64,000 nucleotides of DNA from Bedellia somnulentella (GCA_963576735.1 OY755198.1:4154001-4218000), one strand, 5' to 3'; numbered from the stretch's first letter, positions 8,814-23,800 are shown. A program made the numbers and translations. The notes: generated by a model not told the origin, from the sequence alone.

Positions 8814-11800
8814 CTAAAAAAAAAAACAAACTTTTAAAATTCAAAAAATGTCTATGTCTTGTATTTTTTATAATAAAAATCTAAGGACACCTTGGGATAG
8901 ATGCCTGTTTAACTTGCATCACAGTGAAAATGGCAGAATTAATTATATAATATATTAAATTTAATTAAAATTTAAGGATAAATAATTTATAAAATCTAAT
9001 TGAGGTAAGTTAAGATATGTAGAAATAATATAGATTAATAAAACAATAAGTATAAAAAATCATTGAAATTACCTTAAACTAAACAGCAAATAAAATGTCT
9101 GTAGCAAAATTTTTGAACAATCTTTGAAAAGCCTGCGTTTTTTTAGAAAAAGATCGCCAATTTTTATGTACAATGTATAATAATGTCAGTAGAGGACTAC
9201 CACGGAGGACAAATTTAGATCAAATAGAGAATGTTCTTAAAAAGGCAGGCTTTCAAAGTCTGAACAACAAAAGGGCATGCATGAATTTTTTTCTGAAGCT
9301 CTGGCTCCCTGTTTTAGACAATTCTAGCCGTGAATATATGCGCGTTTGTACCATTAAGGACTTAGCTAAATAGAGAAGAAACGAATTACGTCAATATCCG
9401 TAAATGGTTCAGTGTATTTCAACTGACTTAAGCGAAGTACGTATTTTGACAATTAAATTTTTTCAGCAATTTTTTTACTGAACTACGTTTGGTTTTCGCT
9501 CTATTTAGTTAAGTCTTCGATCATATATATCAAAGATGCCGCACTCCATACAAATTCAACGCACAAAAGTGGACCAGACTGTTTGATAATTAAATATCTA
9601 TATTTGTACAATTATCGACCTTACCGCATTGTCTTAAGACCTATTATTTATTGCAAGATCTAGCACGCGACTGTCAGTGAAACAGTGCTTACCATATAAA
9701 AAAGCGCTGTTTTGCTGGGCCGTTTTTCGTGCTTTGTTGGTGTATCTTTGGTATATACATGTACATACATATACTCACGGCTATAAATCCCTAGAAGGGG
9801 TAGCCAAAGCTAAGGAATTAGAAATTCCTCAGCCACTTTTGGAAGTTAAGTGGGGATAAGATGGTAAAGTAAAGGTTGTTGGTGATGGGTCTCCAACCGC
9901 ATCGCCCAAAAATCCCTTAAAAGCCCCAATACCGTTAGTCGCCTCTTACGTTCACCCACCGGAAGAAATGGGGTAGTGCTATTCTAAGCCGACACTACAA
10001 AGCTTTGGTATATATGATCGAAGAGTTAAGTCCTTAATAGTATGTACTTACTTGAAATGGTCCAAAACTTGCGCTAGAGTAGAATAACGTTGATGACATT
10101 TTCGACAAGCAAAATGTCCTAGTATCCCTTTTAGTGAATGACATCTTATAGTATGACTATTCAATTTTTGTATCGTACTGAAAAAAAAAACATTACATAA
10201 CATAAACGGTCATGCCGTTTATCCCCGAAGGGTTTGGCAGAGGTACCAACATTTCTGAACATCTCGTGACAGCGCCACCTAGTGACTAAAGCAGGTACCC
10301 ACGTTTTACTTAGACAGTGTACTCACATTATAGGGGGCAGGCCTATCGACGTTTTTGTAAGAATACACTGTCACATGACTAAGTACAACTCAGCCATGTG
10401 GGTTTCCTCATGATGTTTTCCCTCACCGTTAACAAACATGATAAATTAACCACACATATGACTTTAGAAAAGACAAATTGGTGTAGGCTCGACCCGGGAT
10501 TTGAACTCACGCATGTCTGTTTACGGGCGGGTGTTATACCCATTGCACTATCATGTCGTTAATTATTACTAAAAAAAAATATTTACCGGAAATTTATATA
10601 TACAGGGTGGCTCATTCAAATCGGTCAGTATGGGAAAGTCTGAAACTATAAGACATACGAAGATATGTTCTAAGGAACCATGTCACCGATTTTGATAAAA
10701 AGAAAAACTGCATTCATACATTTGAAAAAAAAGCTGTACCCAGCTCGGGAATCAAACCCGGGTGTTTTGAAAAAATATACTTACGCTTTTTCTATTTTGA
10801 TATCGATTGTGTAGGTCTTAAGCTGTAAATGTCTCCATAAAACATGATGTCTAAAATGAATAAAATGTATTGTTTTGACATACTTTAATTTCTTAAAGTA
10901 GGTGTTCGAAGTGACCACCGTTACAATAATCAAGAAGTTCAGGCATGTAAAATTGTCTCTATGACTGTTTGTACCTCTCAACTTATTAATAATAAGTTAT
11001 TACATGCATGCACCGTATCATGTGATTTGCATTAAGTTGAGTTGAGTAAATTTTAACGCAAATTCACCACATGGAGATACAAAATGCAATATTAAGATCG
11101 TTACCTAAACGTGTTGAAAATTATATTGAAAAAAATGGTGGTCACTTCGAACACCTACTTTAAGAAATTAAAGTATGTCAAAACAATACATTTTATTCAT
11201 TTTAGACATCATGTTTTATGAAGACATTTACAGCTTAAGACCTACACAATCGATATCAAAATAGAAAAAGTGTAAGTTTATTTTTTCAAAACAACCGGGT
11301 TCGATTCCCGAGCTGGGTACAGCTTTTTTTTCAAATGTATGAATGCAGTTTTTCTTTTTATCAAAATCGGTGACATGGTTCCTAAGAACAAATCTTCGTA
11401 TGTCTTATAGTTTCAGACTTTCCCATACTGACCGATTTGAATGAGCCACCCTGTATAGTGCCGGCTTAGTATATCACTAGCCCTTTCTACCCACGGGTGT
11501 CGTAAGAAGCCACTAAGTGTATACGGTTTTTTAATTGGTTTTTGGGCGATGCAATTGGAGACCCTTCACCAACAATACTTTATTTATTTTTATTATCAAC
11601 TCCCAAATGTGGCTGAGGAGTTTCTAGCAGTGAAGCTCTAGCTACCCCTTTTTTGCACAGAGCGCCCCACGCTTTTTCATAATCTTACCTAATATTGTTT
11701 TTTTTTACTTTTTTGTTAAATATGCATTAAAATCGTGTGTTTCAGTTTTTTTAAACTATATTTTTACCCTCTTTTACCCTAATTAGAGTAAAAAAGGAAA

Positions 11801-14800
11801 CGACAATGAATGAATGAATGAATGAAAAAAGTCAGAGGCTTTGATTCAACCCATATTTTACCGTGTTGGAAATCATTAAAAGAAAAGATACTACGGACCA
11901 TTTTCGTCAACTGAGATCGACTGTCTAATCTCGTTTGCAATAGAATCCAACAATCATGTAAACAAACCAAATTGTCACGATTACTCCGTAATCACATACA
12001 TTTGACGATCAATTATGAACATAGTCTGATTTCAACGAACGCACCATTGTTTTCACATTATCTTCAACACGATTTAACTTGTATTTATAAGTTAAATTTA
12101 TTAAAACATTTGCAACGTAAAAATTTCGAAGTATTTGACAAGCTGTCATCTTAGTTTTTTACTCATCGAACTCTAGAAGTCATTGAAAAGTTAGTGTTGT
12201 TTGTAATCTGAAGTTATCTTTTATTTTTAATTTAATAAATTATTTTAATTTAATATTATTTGAATACAATATTTTTTTTTTTCAAGAGCTTAATATAATT
12301 AACCAAAACGGATTGTATCCTAAGCCATAAAAATAATGATAATGTTTAAAGATTTACAGGTGGCCATTTTGTTAGCATTGTCATTCACAATCATTCACTG
12401 TTCTGTGGGTTCGCTGTGCATTAGTGTTTTCTGATTCCGATTTCTACGACTTTGCATTCTCATTTTGAACTTTTGTTTTGCTTTACGATTTGGCTGGACA
12501 TATTTTTTTTGGAACGACAACCTTTGCACGGCATCACGGACTTTGATATAGCATACGATTGGTATTATTTCTCAAGGAGTAATCAGGAGGTAAGAATGAT
12601 TTAGATCTATTACCTACAACGGAAATCTATTAGACGCACTTTAATATTGTATTGCCCTCGTAACTAATTATTTGAATAGATCACAATTACTGAAATGTAT
12701 GTGTGTAAAATTATATTTGTTTTTAAGGTTAGGCCATAGTCTATGACTTAAAATTAAAATAATTAGAAAAATAAATTTAATTAAAATAAATTAGAACACT
12801 ATGACATCACTATGGGCATAAACAATACGCTGTCAATGTCAGTCCGCCATATTTGTTTACATGATTGTTGGATTCTATTGCAAACAATTTTAAAGTTTAG
12901 TGCGTAAAATAATGGTTGGCTTCTTTTGGATGGTTTTCCGAAACCAATATGGTTTTTGGGAAGTTCAACTCCGACACAAGTTGAAAATGTGTTGTGTAAC
13001 ACAGATAATAAATCTGCTTATGATGAAGAAAATTCTGAATGCGACGACGATAATGACAACTGCGATTCTGAGAGCAATGGGGAATCTGACTTTCTGACAG
13101 TCTCCGTGGTCAAGCGTTTTGACTGAACTAACTGTAATTAAAAATTACATTTTTTTCAATTATACGCCTACATATTTTTTTTTATAATATATTAACACAT
13201 AAACAAAATTCTGTACTTTATAATTAAGCTTATTTTAATTTTCACTTGACCAATAAACTTTTTTTTATAAAAAAAAATGTTATTTTTTCATAACATTTTA
13301 GCGTCACTGGGTACAATGGTTAGGGCCAGCGCTGACTGCCGGCATGGCATGGCAAAGGATTTCGGTACAGATATAGCATTTTTAATCTTATTACCATGAG
13401 TATAGAATTCATTTTACTTCATTTTGACACAACGATGCCGACGTTCTGTCGTACCGCGGCCTCCCTCGGCATCGTTGTGTCAAAATGAATTCTATACGCA
13501 TGGTAATAAGATTAAAAATGCTATATCTGTACCGAAATCCTTTGCCATGCCATGCCGGCAGTCAGCGCCGGCCCTTATGCCGTGAAAGGACTTCGTTGTT
13601 ATTTGTATATAAATGTATCTTGGACTCTTTCTCCTTATCTTGGAAATCTCGCGTTTTTAAAAGATGGCAACCCTGATTTGCGGCCATTTTTTCACAGGCA
13701 GCCATATATCATCATAGAAGGAAAAAAAAATAGCTTTAATTTCATATAAGAAACATGCGTGTAACATATGAACGTATAAAACATACCAAAATATAACCTG
13801 TTTACACCTGGCTGCGAGGTAGTTGCGGCCAAATGTGCAACGGCACCTATCGATTTTTAAATTCTCTATATACATTTTTATCATGTGGGTGGTATTATAT
13901 TTGAAAAACAAGTGAACGAAATTTTTCTCCAGAAAATAATAAACATTAATTAAATTAAAATTACTTGCGGCCACTTTTGCCTGGCTGCGTGCTGTCAGTA
14001 TAATCTCCTATTCATAAACTTATGTTAAAATGTGTGTTTGACTCTGTAGGCCATGAACGTAGAGATTCAGCAGTGGGATCTTATACTATACACAGCTGAT
14101 GATATTTAATAGTGACATTTAAAAGCATACTCACTCAAACTCCAAAGGGCAAAGCTTACACGATTTCTTCCGATGGCATTTAGACCAATGGTGAAAGACC
14201 ACGTCGAAATTTAAGTCGAAGAATTTGCAGTAGCGACATTTGAAATATCTGCAATTTAAAATGTTATTATTCCACCAGAAAATTTTTCACGCAAATTGTT
14301 GCTGACCATTTAATGAAATAAATAAATGAAATACTTTTATACGATATAGTTAAACTCTACCACACAAAATCTTATTAATATTATAAATGTGAAAGTTTAG
14401 ATGTTTGGATGTTTGTGTGTTTGAGATGCAAAGGCTTCTCAATTACAGAATGTACTACTCTGTGTAAAAAGTATCGGGAATATGTCAATAAAAAGACCCG
14501 CGTAAAAGAGGTCGTTCAATTTTTTTACTGCATGTTGGTAGCACTGTACTACTTTAGCGCGCAATATTTGAGCGGGATCTGTAATTTAATTTGTTTTAAA
14601 CTACATATTTTGTTTGTCATAGTTTTGAGTCCTCGGCGATTTTTACGATGGAAAATATTGTTGAACAAAGAGTGTGCCTTAAATTTTGTGTTTCAAATGA
14701 TATTTCATGTGGTGAATCACTAAAAATGTTGCGAAATACCTACGGCGAATCGTGTATATCGAAAACAAGGGCTTATGAATGGTATAAGGCTTTTAAAGAA

Positions 14801-17800
14801 GGCCGAGAAGTAGTAGTAGACTTGCCTCGTTCTGGTAGACCTTCAACAGCTACGACCAAAGAAAACATCGACAGAATCAAGGAGCTAGTGCTCGAAAATC
14901 GACGTATGAGTCTGAGAGAGTTGGCATACCTTTTAAGTCCGTCCACAACATTCTCATTGACATTTTAGGCATGAAACACGTCGCCGCTCGACTAGTTCCA
15001 AAAGAGCTCAATTTTGTTCAAAAAGCGCAGCGAAAGCATGTCGCTGAAGACATGGTTTCCCGAGCTTCTACGGATCCGGCCTTTATGAGACGTATAATAA
15101 CTGGCGACGAGACATGGGTTTATGAGTACGACATGCAAACAAGCCAACAGTCTTCAGAATGGCGTCTCGAAAACGAGCCGAAACCCAAAAACCCGCGGCA
15201 AAGTCGCTCCAAAATCAAGGTGATGCTGACAGTTTTTTTTGACTACCGTGGTGTGGTTCACTCCGAATTCCTTCCAGAGGGAGAAACAGTGAATAAAGAA
15301 TATTATTTAGGCGTCATGAAGCGTTTGCGTGAGAGTATCCGCCGAAAACGTCCAGATTTGTGGCAACACAACTCATGGATGCTGCACCATGATAATGCAC
15401 CATCACACACAGCCATTATAGTGAAAGAGTTTTTAGCGAAAAATTCAACAAAAGTTGTCGACCAAGCACCGTATTCACCTGATATGGCTCCGTCTGACTT
15501 TTTTTATTTCCCAAGTTAAAATTACCACTTCGAGGAAAACGTTTTGATTCGATAGAAGCCATAAAAGAAAATTCGCTGAATGAGCTAAAGGCCATACCGC
15601 AAATAGCCTATGAAAAATGTATGGAAGACTGGGTGAAGCGGTGGAGATGTTCTATTGCAAGCGATGGGGCCTACTTTGAAGGCGATAAAATAAATTTAGA
15701 TGAATAATTTGTATTTTTTGTTTTATTGACAAATTCCCGATACTTAGTACACAGAATGTATATGAATGAAATTTAGCAGAATGCTAGAGATAATGACCCT
15801 GACTGAACTCTGGGTACCGGAAAAAACGCCTAAAGTATTATTTTGTTTGTCAATAATAGTAAGTAGGTATTGTATAGTAGTAAAATATTATATAGTCTGT
15901 TAATCTCCCAAAGAAAATAAAATAAATAGAAAATGTTTATTCGGTGCTGCAAATTAACATAAAACTATGGATACAAATAAAATAAGTTAAAAGATCACAA
16001 TCTTGAGACTTGCGCCCGATTTCTGAATTGAGTATTCAAGCTGAGAACGACTTAAGTATTGTTTTGTCTAATTCAGTTGTTAAGATTTCAATGTGACAGA
16101 ACGATACTTAAGTTGTCCTCAGCTCGAATACTCAATTCAGAAATCGGTCGTTAGGATATTGGGGCTTTTTAAGTGATTTTTGGGCGATGCGGTGGGAGAC
16201 CCACCATCAAAAACATATATTTTACAAAATTTGAATGTTTTTGTTCACGAAAACCTCATGTGGGGATTATTACTAATAAAAAAAGGAAAGATTTATCCTT
16301 TATTTATTAGTAATAATCCCCACATGAGATTTTCATGAACAAAAACATTCCAATTATATGATAGTTAGGCGTTCCCAACATTTGCATTCTATCTGAAAAG
16401 GTAGACAAGTGGCCTTCCGAAATTGTAAAAAATTCGGAGTTAGGGAACGCAAACACTACTTGTAAAAGAAAAAAAAGAAAATAAGAATTTCGCGCTGGCA
16501 GACATTGACACGGTAGCTCAATTGGAAGAGCGACGGGGGCGTATACCCGAGTTCGCGGGTTCGATTCCCGCCAGTGTCGAAATTTTTCTTTTCTTGTTTT
16601 ATTATATATTTTACAATCCTTTCCCCACTTAACTTCCAAAACTGCCTGAAGAATTTTCTGATTTTGAAGCCCTGACTACCTCTTTTAGGGATTTATAGCC
16701 GTGAGTATATGAGTATTAATATTGAATATTAAGATATAATTTTATACTTACTTGTAATGTTTATCAAGATGTTCCTTCATCACTTTCTCGCTCTTAAATC
16801 TGAGAGTGCATATTCTGCACGAAAAATCGCCGTATTCCTGACGAAAAAAAAATGATGACAATCTCAAATCATTGTTTTGTGTAAAAAGGTGTAGTATTAT
16901 TCCTAGCCGGCACTACACGGCAAAATGAAAACCTTGCAAAATGCGATAATTATTTCATCAAATTAAAACATCATAAGTTCGGTGTATAGTGTCGGCTTAG
17001 AATAGCACTACCCCATTTCTTCCGGTGGGTGTACGTGAGAGGCGACTAACGGTATTGGGGCTTTTAAGGGATTTTTGGGCGATGCTTTTACCTTTACCAT
17101 CTTTTTCCCACTCAACTTTCCTAAAGTGGCTGATGAATTTCTAATTCCTTAGGCCTGGGTACCCTAGGGATTTATAGCCGTTAATATGTATGTATGTATA
17201 AAACATTATTACTTAATTAAACTCACCGGCTAATGTGGCTGAGGAGTTTCTAGCTCTGAAGCTCTGGCCACCCCTTTTTGGGATTTATAACCGTGAGCAT
17301 ATGTATGTATGCGTGTATATAAACTCACCGGTTCATGCATCAGCCTATGTGTTGTATAAGATCCAGGTTCGCTGAATTGCAAAAAGCAATCGTTACAATG
17401 AAACGTATTATTTAAATCCTTTTCTTTCCGTGACTTGGTAAATTCTTTTAACGCCTTATCCCTATACTTCAATAGTTCAACACTGTCTAAGATTTCTGTT
17501 AATACGTCTGAAAAAAAATAAAACTCTTTATTGCCAACAATTCGGTATGCAAAGTTTTGTAAAAGTGATGCTGATTACAAAACCATTTCGAGATATTATG
17601 TTTTTAAACAATATTTTCTTTAAATCAAATGAAATAAAGCTAAGATGACTGTTAATTTATCAAAAAACCGTAACAGTGTTTGACCTTCAATGTTATTTCA
17701 AAGACATTCAGAGACATTTTGCAGTTTATTAATAAAATATCGAGAATCATAGGTTTGTTTCGAATAATATCGTAATAACTTCATTTGAGATCACAAATTC

Positions 17801-20800
17801 GTGAAAAGTTTTGCAATCAGCAACATTTTTACTAAACATTTCACTTCATTTGCATGTCGCTACAGGATTCTGTCAATCGATGACGTCATTAAGTACAAAA
17901 ATCGAACAATCTTAAAAAAAACATAACTTTCAAATTAGTAATTTTAAATGAAAAATATTCAAATGAGTCTTTTATTTTCGGGTTTGCTATCGACTAAAAA
18001 TATCTAATAAATACAAAAAAAAAAAACTTTGCATACCGAATTGCCGTGTAGTGTCGGCTTAGAATAACACTACCCCATTCCCACCCGTGGGTGATCGTAA
18101 GAGGCGACTAAGGGTATAAGGGCTTTTTAAGTGATTTTGGGCGATGTGGTTGGAGACCCGTCACCAAAAACATTTATTTAAACCATCTTCTCCCCAATCA
18201 ACTTACAAAAGTGGCTGAGGAATTTCTCATTCCAAAGCTCTGGCTACCCCGTTAAGGGATTCATAGCCGTGAGTATATGTATGTATGTATGTATTGCTGA
18301 CAAAGAATATTGATAAAATCTATATATATAAAAGAAAGTGGTGTAAGTAACACTATTTATAACTCGAGAACGGAGGAACTGATCTGGCTGAAAATTTTGG
18401 AGGTAGCTTAGAACCAGAAAAAGGGCATATAATACATACATAACATGAACATAAACGTTCACGCCGAATATCCCCGAAGGGGTTGGCAGAGGTACTAATA
18501 CTTCTGAACATCACGTGACTTTGTCACCTGGTGTTCAGAGTACCCACGTTTTGCATGGACAGTGTACTCACGTGATAGGGGGCAGGCCTATCGCCGTTTT
18601 TGTACGAATACACTGTCACATGACTAAGTACAACTCAGCCATGTGGGTTTCCTCACGATATTTTCCCTCACCGTTAACAACCATGATAAATTAACGACAC
18701 ATATGTCTTTTAGAAAAGACAAATTGGTGTAGGCCCGTCCCAGGATTTGAACACTAGTCGTTTGCACGATAACCGAGTGTTCTACCCACTGGGCTATCAC
18801 GGTTGCTGCATATAATACCTTTTATAATACTACTAGCTGACCCGATAGACTTCGTACTGTCAAATTTACTTAAAGCGTTTTTTCCGGTACTCTTAGTTCA
18901 ATCAGGCGTGAATATTTTATTTGTCAATTATTTCCGGGATAAAAAGTATCCTATGTTATAATTTGTGTCATTATCTTGCATTCTGCCAAATTTCATTCAT
19001 ATGCATTATGTACTTGAGGAGCCTTTTTGCCTCAAACACACAAACATGCAAATATCTAAACTTTCATATTTATAATATTATTAATGGGATAACTGTGATA
19101 TAAAGGCAACCGTGATAGCCCAGTGGGTAGAACACTCGGTTATCGTGCAAACGACTAGTGTTCAAATCCTGGGTTGGGCCTACACCAATTTGTCTTTTCT
19201 AAAGACATATGTGTGGTTAATTTATCATGGTTGTTAACGGTGAGGGAAAACATCGTGAGGAAACCCACATGGCTGAGTTGTATTTAGTCATGTGACAGTG
19301 TATTCGTACAAATCGGCGATAGGCCTGCCCCCTATCACGTGAGTAAACTGTCCATGCAAAAAGTGGGTACTCTGAACACCAGGTGACAAAGTTACGTGAT
19401 GTTCAGAAGTATTAGTACCTCTGCCAACCCCTTCGAGGATATTCGGCGTGAACGTTTATGTTATGTAATGGGATAAATAGGAAATATTATATAATATTAA
19501 TTATATATTAATAATATAAATTTTGTATGTAGGTTCGTCGGTAACGAATAGGCTCCGAAACAGCTTCACCAATGGGAAACGAAAACTTTTTAATAGGCAA
19601 TATATTATCACGCTTAATATAGTAGGGGTTCATAACATAAATGTTCACGCCGTCTATCCCCGAAGAGGTTGGCAGAGGTACCAATACTTATGAACAACGT
19701 GAGAGCGCCACCTAATGTCAAAAGTAGGTACATACGTTTTGCTTAGACGGTGTACTCACGTGATAGGGGGCAGGCCTCGCCGTTTTGTACGAATACACTG
19801 TCACATGACTAAGTACATTTTTTTCCTCAGCGTTAATGATTTTGCTGTGTAGTGTCGGCTTAGAATAGCACTACCCTATTTCTTTCGGTGGGTGTACGTA
19901 AGGGGCGACTTACGGTATTGGGGCTATTAAGGGATTTTTGGGCGATGCGGTTGGAGACCCATCACCAACAACTTTTATTTTACCATCTTTTCCCCACGCA
20001 ACTTCCAAAAGTGGCTTAGGGAATTTCTAATTCCTGAGCTCTGGCTACCCCTTCTAGGGATTTATAGCCGTGAGCATATGTATGTATGTATGTACATATG
20101 ACTATCTTTACACACTTACGTTTGGAAATAAACACTGTGACACGTGAATTTTATATATTAGATTAGCTGTGTAGTGTCTGCTCAGATTTATATTTATAAT
20201 TTCACTATTTCTTTCTACCCGCGGGTGTTGTAAGAGGCGACTAAGGGTATGGGGCTCTTAAATTGGTATTTGGGCGATGCGGTTGAAGACCCATTACCAA
20301 AATACTGTATTTTTGCCATCTCCTCCCCTATTAACTTTCAAATGTGGCTGAGGAATTTCTAGCTCTGAAGCTCTGGCTACCCCTTTTTTGGATTTATAGC
20401 CTTGAGTATATATGTAAATATGTTACAATAAACTTTAAAAAGTGGCTTTAGAATTTCTTATTCTGCGTACTTGAAGCCAAGCGCTTAACCGCGACACCAC
20501 GGAGGCAGTCCGCGAGTATTTGTGTGCAAATAAATTTATCATACTTACGTCCACGCCCACTATTGTCAATTTCATCAATATTATTTGAAACCTCAGTTTC
20601 TGTATCTGTATCCGAACCGTCATTTAGTACAATCACCGGATTACCTTTAACTTTCTTTGCACCTTTGTTAGCATTAGCACTAATAGGTCGTTTTAAAATA
20701 ACTTTTATTTTCCGAATTTGTGGTTTAACTATTTTAATATTACTTTTGTCATCAATATTTCGATCTTGTACATCTTTATCCTTTTCTTGATTATTTTGAA

Positions 20801-23800
20801 CTTCAATATCTTGAATTTTAGGCAAGTTATTACTTATACGTTTACAAGAATTTGAATTTTCCAGTTCTGTAGCTGTGTTTTCATCTGAAGAAAATTTTTT
20901 ATCTTCATCGATATCAAAAATTTCATTACTTAAAAGAGAAATTGGTTCATCAGTATGGGTTTCTTCTATTGAGTTTTCGTTGAAAGCACTTTGTATAGCT
21001 GTAGTACCATCCTGAGAATCTACCGTTGAATATTCTTTCAGATTGTCTTGACTAGAACATTTTTCAATCATTTTTAGAATCATCTTTTTATTCTTTCTTG
21101 CAAATTTACAAATAGGTTTCTCTACTAAATCTATGTCATCATCTATAAACAGTTCTTTGTCACGTGTAAAAACGTACTCATCATCATCATCATCATCAAA
21201 GGATCGTACACCAAACGCGTTCGCAAAAAATGCAGATTTATTGAGATGAACAGCCTTCAACTGTTTTTGTTCTGATTTTGAAAATGTTTTGTTTAATGCA
21301 GTTTCCAGAATTGAGGATTTTGTTGCATTTTGGGTTTCTTGAGCAGATTCTTCAACAGAAGTTTCTTCTGCGCATGAATTTGTTTCTTGAAGATCACTTT
21401 GGAGGTTTTTGCAGGGTATTTCAACAACAGAGGGTGCCGATTTAAGTAAAAGCAAAGTATCTTTACATGTAATTTTTGGTTTTTTAAATTCAAAGTCAAC
21501 TTTATTGTCTACCAAAAGTGTTGTTTCAGTAAGAAATTCATCATAATCACTTTTTACATAAGTTTTCAGAGTTGTTAATGGGTGTAGATGAATCTGTAAG
21601 GTGCTTGTTTTACCTAACTTATTCTCTTGGTTCATCTGGAAATAAAATAAGGAATAAAAATTACTTTGATAATAAAATATCATTTAAAGGGTCTGGCAGG
21701 CTAAGGAAGGAGTAGTGGCTACTGTGAGATTTATAAGAAATAATACACCAGAGTATACTTTAACTCAATGCACGTAGATACTAGTTGGTTTCAATATTCT
21801 GCCTACTCTATAGTGCATTAATATTATTTCATACATTAATATTAATATTAATTTATTATTTCACTTTAAATTTTCTCCTTAACTATTTAAGGAGAAAATT
21901 TAAAGTGAAATAATGTCTGCAGATTTGACGTTTTTGTCAAAATCACGGAAAGTATTCATGGTAGCCGGCTGTATTGGAGTGTTAAATGGTAGCAAACAAA
22001 AGGGTAAAATTAAATTCGGAAAATCTCACAGTGGCTACTGCTCCTTCCTTAACCTGCCAGACCCTTTAAAACAAGTTTTATTTACCGTGTAGTGCCGCCT
22101 TAGAAGATCACTACCTCTTTCTACCTATGGGTGTTGTATGAGGCGACTCATGGTATGACTTATTTTTAAGTTATTTTGGGCGATGCGGTTGGAGACCCTT
22201 TCACCAACAATACTTTATTTCTACCATCTTGTAACCTAACAACCCTAACAACTTCCAAATGTGGCTGAAGAGTTTCTAGCTCTAAAGCTCTGGCTACCCC
22301 TTTTTGGGATTTATGGCCGTGACAGTGCGTATATGTATGTATGTATGTACTGTGAGACTACTAGACTTCTTTTACCTCTTTTATTTATTAACTTACTGTG
22401 CCCAAAAATGGCTAGACCTAATGGGTATCGAAAAGGGTGACAGGCCCTGATTACATGAATTATATCAATGATAGAAAAGAATAATATAGAAAACACTTTA
22501 TTGGGTCTAGCCATTTAAGGGCACAGTAAGTTAATAAATAAAAGAGGTTAATAAACTAGATAGCATGTGGTGTAAAACAGCTACCTCTTTTGCACTTACA
22601 TAGTATACATACATATACTCACAGCTATAAATCCCAAGTAGGGGTAGCCAGAGCTTCAAAAAAAGGAAATTCCTCAGCCACTTTTTGAAGTTGATTGGGG
22701 AAAAGATTGTAAAGGTTTTTGGTGTCTCCAACTGCATTGCCCAAAAATAACTTAAACTTATACCTCTTACGAACACCCACAGGAAGAAATAGGGTATTGC
22801 CATTCGAAGCTGACCTTCCCTTAGTAGTTATTAGATTATTACTATATGCTTAATTGCTAATAGTATCACCTAACATACATACATATACTCAGGCCATTAT
22901 TGCCACTTTTTTCATTCCTGGCAAACCTCTTCAGCTTTGTTTACATCCATTCATCTTTTACATTTAACTTCATATTAATACCCATGTCTTGAAAATCCAT
23001 AAAAGAGGTGCATTCCAGTACACATCAGGAAGTCGAGTGGGGGAAAGAATGTAATAGGATGGATGAAAGGATCAGTATTCAGAGTTACAGTATTGGAAAT
23101 GGTTGGTATTGAGGCTCTAGCCACATTGACACATCACTTTAAACCCTTGGTTGTCTAATAGAACACCCACTACAAGAAATTGGTCAGTGCTTTTCTAAAC
23201 TGACACAACAATGATAAATACAAAATGTTTGTTACCATTGACACATTTTTTAAGAGAGCTCTAAATTTACTATAGGCTTTCGAAGCTTTTTCTGTAAAGT
23301 TATAATACTTGAGAATAATCGCTTTACATTCCCAACATATCGGATCATTTTCGTTCAGCTGAAACAAAAAATCATTATAAGTGAATATGTGACATAGTAA
23401 AGTCATGTAACATTTTTTTGATGCCATTTTGAGAAGTATTAGTACCTCTGCCATCCCTTTCAGGTTTGTATGGAGTAAAAATTTGAGTTTGAGTTGAGAA
23501 TATTTTACACTAAAACACAAAAATTCCAAGACTAATAAACAAACATTCATAATATAAAATATGGGCTGAAAAGCTATTACTATCAATAAGTACACAGATG
23601 TTATCATTCAGTGACTTTTTGCAACCATGAAATTATATATTTTGAAAAATACCATGATGGATTCTAAAAAAAAACTTAAGTGTCCAGAATCAAAACTTTA
23701 GGAACAAATGATGTTAAGCAATATTACTTTATGTAAGTAACAGGCGGTACCAGAAAACCAGCTCCCCAGCAGTGTCCTGCGGATAATGTTGGGAACCTAG

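Larger units (their letters stand above)
14340..15835 (+). repeat. Interspersed repeat interrupted by a mariner
   Basis: Left part ATTAATATTATAAATGTGAA... to about 14459 and right part GAATGAAATTTAGCAGAATG... after 15754 match a family also seen at 18840-19105 (inverse) and 48596-48850. The mariner lies inside it. Confidence 0.55.
16147..16715 (+). repeat. S1 element split by foldback and tRNA-like insertions
   Basis: S1 left part at 16147-16215 (GATATTGGGGCTTTTTAAGTG) and right part at 16596-16715 (ending GCCGTGAGTATATG) enclose the foldback at 16232-16370 and the tRNA-like sequence at 16506-16579, which therefore arrived later. Confidence 0.65.

Noticed and set aside
16307..16639. 110-codon minus-strand frame
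   Set aside because: Runs through S1, a tRNA-like unit and a foldback; not a gene.
17230..17472. Reading exon 4 of gene A as an 80-codon stand-alone gene
   Set aside because: The part past MHEP is translated S1 repeat; a GTGAGT donor ends the exon and the phase fits exon 5.
18737..18806. tRNA gene inside an S2 copy
   Set aside because: Only A and B boxes remain and the unit recurs as the head of every full S2 copy.
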